A stretch of 60,000 bases of DNA, from assembly GCA_903813345.2 (NCBI GenBank), contig CAIIXF020000001.1, positions 14,529,915 through 14,589,914 of the forward strand, written 5' to 3'. The translations under genes were made by a program, and so were the position numbers. Within the stretch, counting starts at the first letter, position 1. The number at the start of each line of letters is the position of its first letter. The DNA comes from Owenia fusiformis. Its lineage: Eukaryota > Annelida > Polychaeta > Sabellida > Oweniidae. Positions 58,864-60,000 of the stretch are shown piece by piece. A model generated the notes under the pieces. The model did not search any database. It was not told where the DNA came from and worked only from the letters and a program-made list of their open reading frames with translations.

Positions 58864-59459
58864 TATTGTTCTCTTTTTCCAAAGATGGGTAGACAGACCT
58901 GGCTACTCCTACCGCATATACCTCTGTTTCATTCAAGTGTGCTTGATAAATCGCCTGGCACTTTCCTCACAAAGTTCTTGGCAATGTTACGCTGCTCCCA
59001 TTTGTGCATTATTTGAAGTGGTGCTAGGTGTTTAAAAACGTCTCATCGCGTTGGCCCGGTAGGTTAGTAATCTTTTAGATAGGAGGTGAAGAAATTGAGA
59101 ATAATACATTCTAATGATAAGAGTATGTCCAGCATTCCTTAGAGGTCATAAATATTAAGGATCCTTTAACATGTTAAGGTCAAAAGATATTGCATATAAA
59201 AATACCTGAGTTTACTATTCTACTATTAGTCTATATGTCTGATCGTATAGTATACTATTTACGTACAGATTTAGTGGTGTATGTGTTTTATCACTACCTT
59301 TAAAGCGATGAATAAGTAACTACACGTATTGTTCGGGAGTAGTTTTATGGTGACAAGAAATGTAAAATGATTAATACTCATCGTACATCTACTAATGCTC
59401 ATAGCTGTGGCGCATATGGCTTTGGTATGGGCCAAAAATAATGTTAATGCCCAAAAGAT
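58864..59459. other. 5' flank of the M4-like gene
   Basis: No further coding exon is seen upstream of the ATG at 58863. The sequence is AT-rich without a recognisable repeat until 59460. Promoter elements cannot be assigned by eye. Confidence 0.4.
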
Positions 59460-59850
59460 TTTGTTGCATCAATATGTTGCGTTTTGGGAAAATAACATGG
59501 GAAATATTGTTTTCCACTTTATCTAAGAGGAATCACTTATTCCTTTGAAGGGGTTAACGGTATGTCAAAACATAACATATTGATGCAAGAAAAATTAAAA
59601 AAGTATGGGTGGAAGGGGTTGAAAATCAGGAAAACATTTCAGAAAAAACATGTGGGTGGGTTGTTTGCATCTTCCCTGTCTCAAAGTCGAAAATATTATC
59701 ATCTCTAGGAGTGCTTTTCCTGGAGGTAATGCATTGGTTTTACATATGAATCTGTTTAAATACTCAGAATATAGCCAAAATCCAACATATGAACATCCAA
59801 AATCTGTTGCGATACTCTCCCTACTCCTTTTCAAAATTGGGACTTTGTAA
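59460..59850. repeat. Dispersed repeat, partial copy of 10555-10985
   Basis: Same orientation as the 10.4-11.0 kb copy. Shared landmarks include TTATTCCTTTGAAGGGGTTA, GAAGGGGTTGAAAATCAGG, GTGGGTTGTTTGCATCTT and GAGTGCTTTTCCTGGA. The left inverted arm is missing here. Open frames within it mirror those in the other copy and are repeat-derived. Confidence 0.75.
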
Positions 59851-60000
59851 TTTCAATGCGACCCAGAAATTCCCCTCAGATCCGCCCCTGCATAGTGAAC
59901 GCTGTGTATCTATTCTGTTGAAAGATTTTGCCAAGATGGCTTAATTCCTCTTCTACTTGAAAAAAATCGGATATTCGATAGTTGTGTCTGAAATTAGCTA

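Overview
This is animal nuclear DNA, most likely from a marine invertebrate. The evidence is AT-rich sequence, genes split into many exons with GT-AG introns of consistent phase, and very dense transposon debris. The debris includes 5'-truncated LINEs, Tc1/mariner elements, a piggyBac-type TTAA insertion, Harbinger-type TTA elements, fold-back elements and a GTCC-rich repeat of a kind common in marine invertebrates. I cannot fix the phylum; a lophotrochozoan or invertebrate deuterostome fits. Exon models were built by eye from splice sites, phase continuity and family motifs, with no transcript support.

Four multi-exon genes and one partial gene are supported. Two tandem paralogues on the + strand (17031-22553, 410 aa; 32598-42089, 408 aa) have identical six-exon structures. 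They look like CRT-like transporters of the drug/metabolite transporter superfamily. On the - strand, 55187-44414 is a 14-exon, 804-aa M13 (neprilysin/ECE-type) type II membrane protein. Its reading frame is intact, but both zinc-binding motifs of the family are gone, so it is a probable pseudoenzyme. Upstream on the same strand, 58863-56520 is a three-exon, 416-aa thermolysin-like (gluzincin) protein with intact HETGH and HEAFGD motifs and no signal peptide. A two-exon OTU-domain fragment (28769-27005, -) lies inside a probable 4 kb mobile element.

Layout: 1-17 kb is almost entirely repeats (fold-back mariner, tandem TTA elements, three LINE remnants, a minisatellite, and two inverted copies of an element carrying clustered TGACGTCA sites). 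17-22.5 kb is transporter A. 22.5-32.5 kb holds a LINE, a dispersed repeat, the OTU-bearing element and a Tc1 element. 32.6-42.1 kb is transporter B. 42.1-44.4 kb is the convergent spacer. 44.4-55.2 kb is the M13 gene. 56.5-58.9 kb is the M4-like gene. 58.9-60 kb is repeat-bearing flank.

The most distinctive points are the catalytically ablated M13 protein next to an intact gluzincin gene, and the diverging transporter pair. A fold-back element family has copies in introns of three of the four genes; one copy hosts a mariner-like element that in turn hosts a TTAA element. There is also a 1 kb near-perfect palindrome whose two arms both keep the same ~65-codon reading frame.
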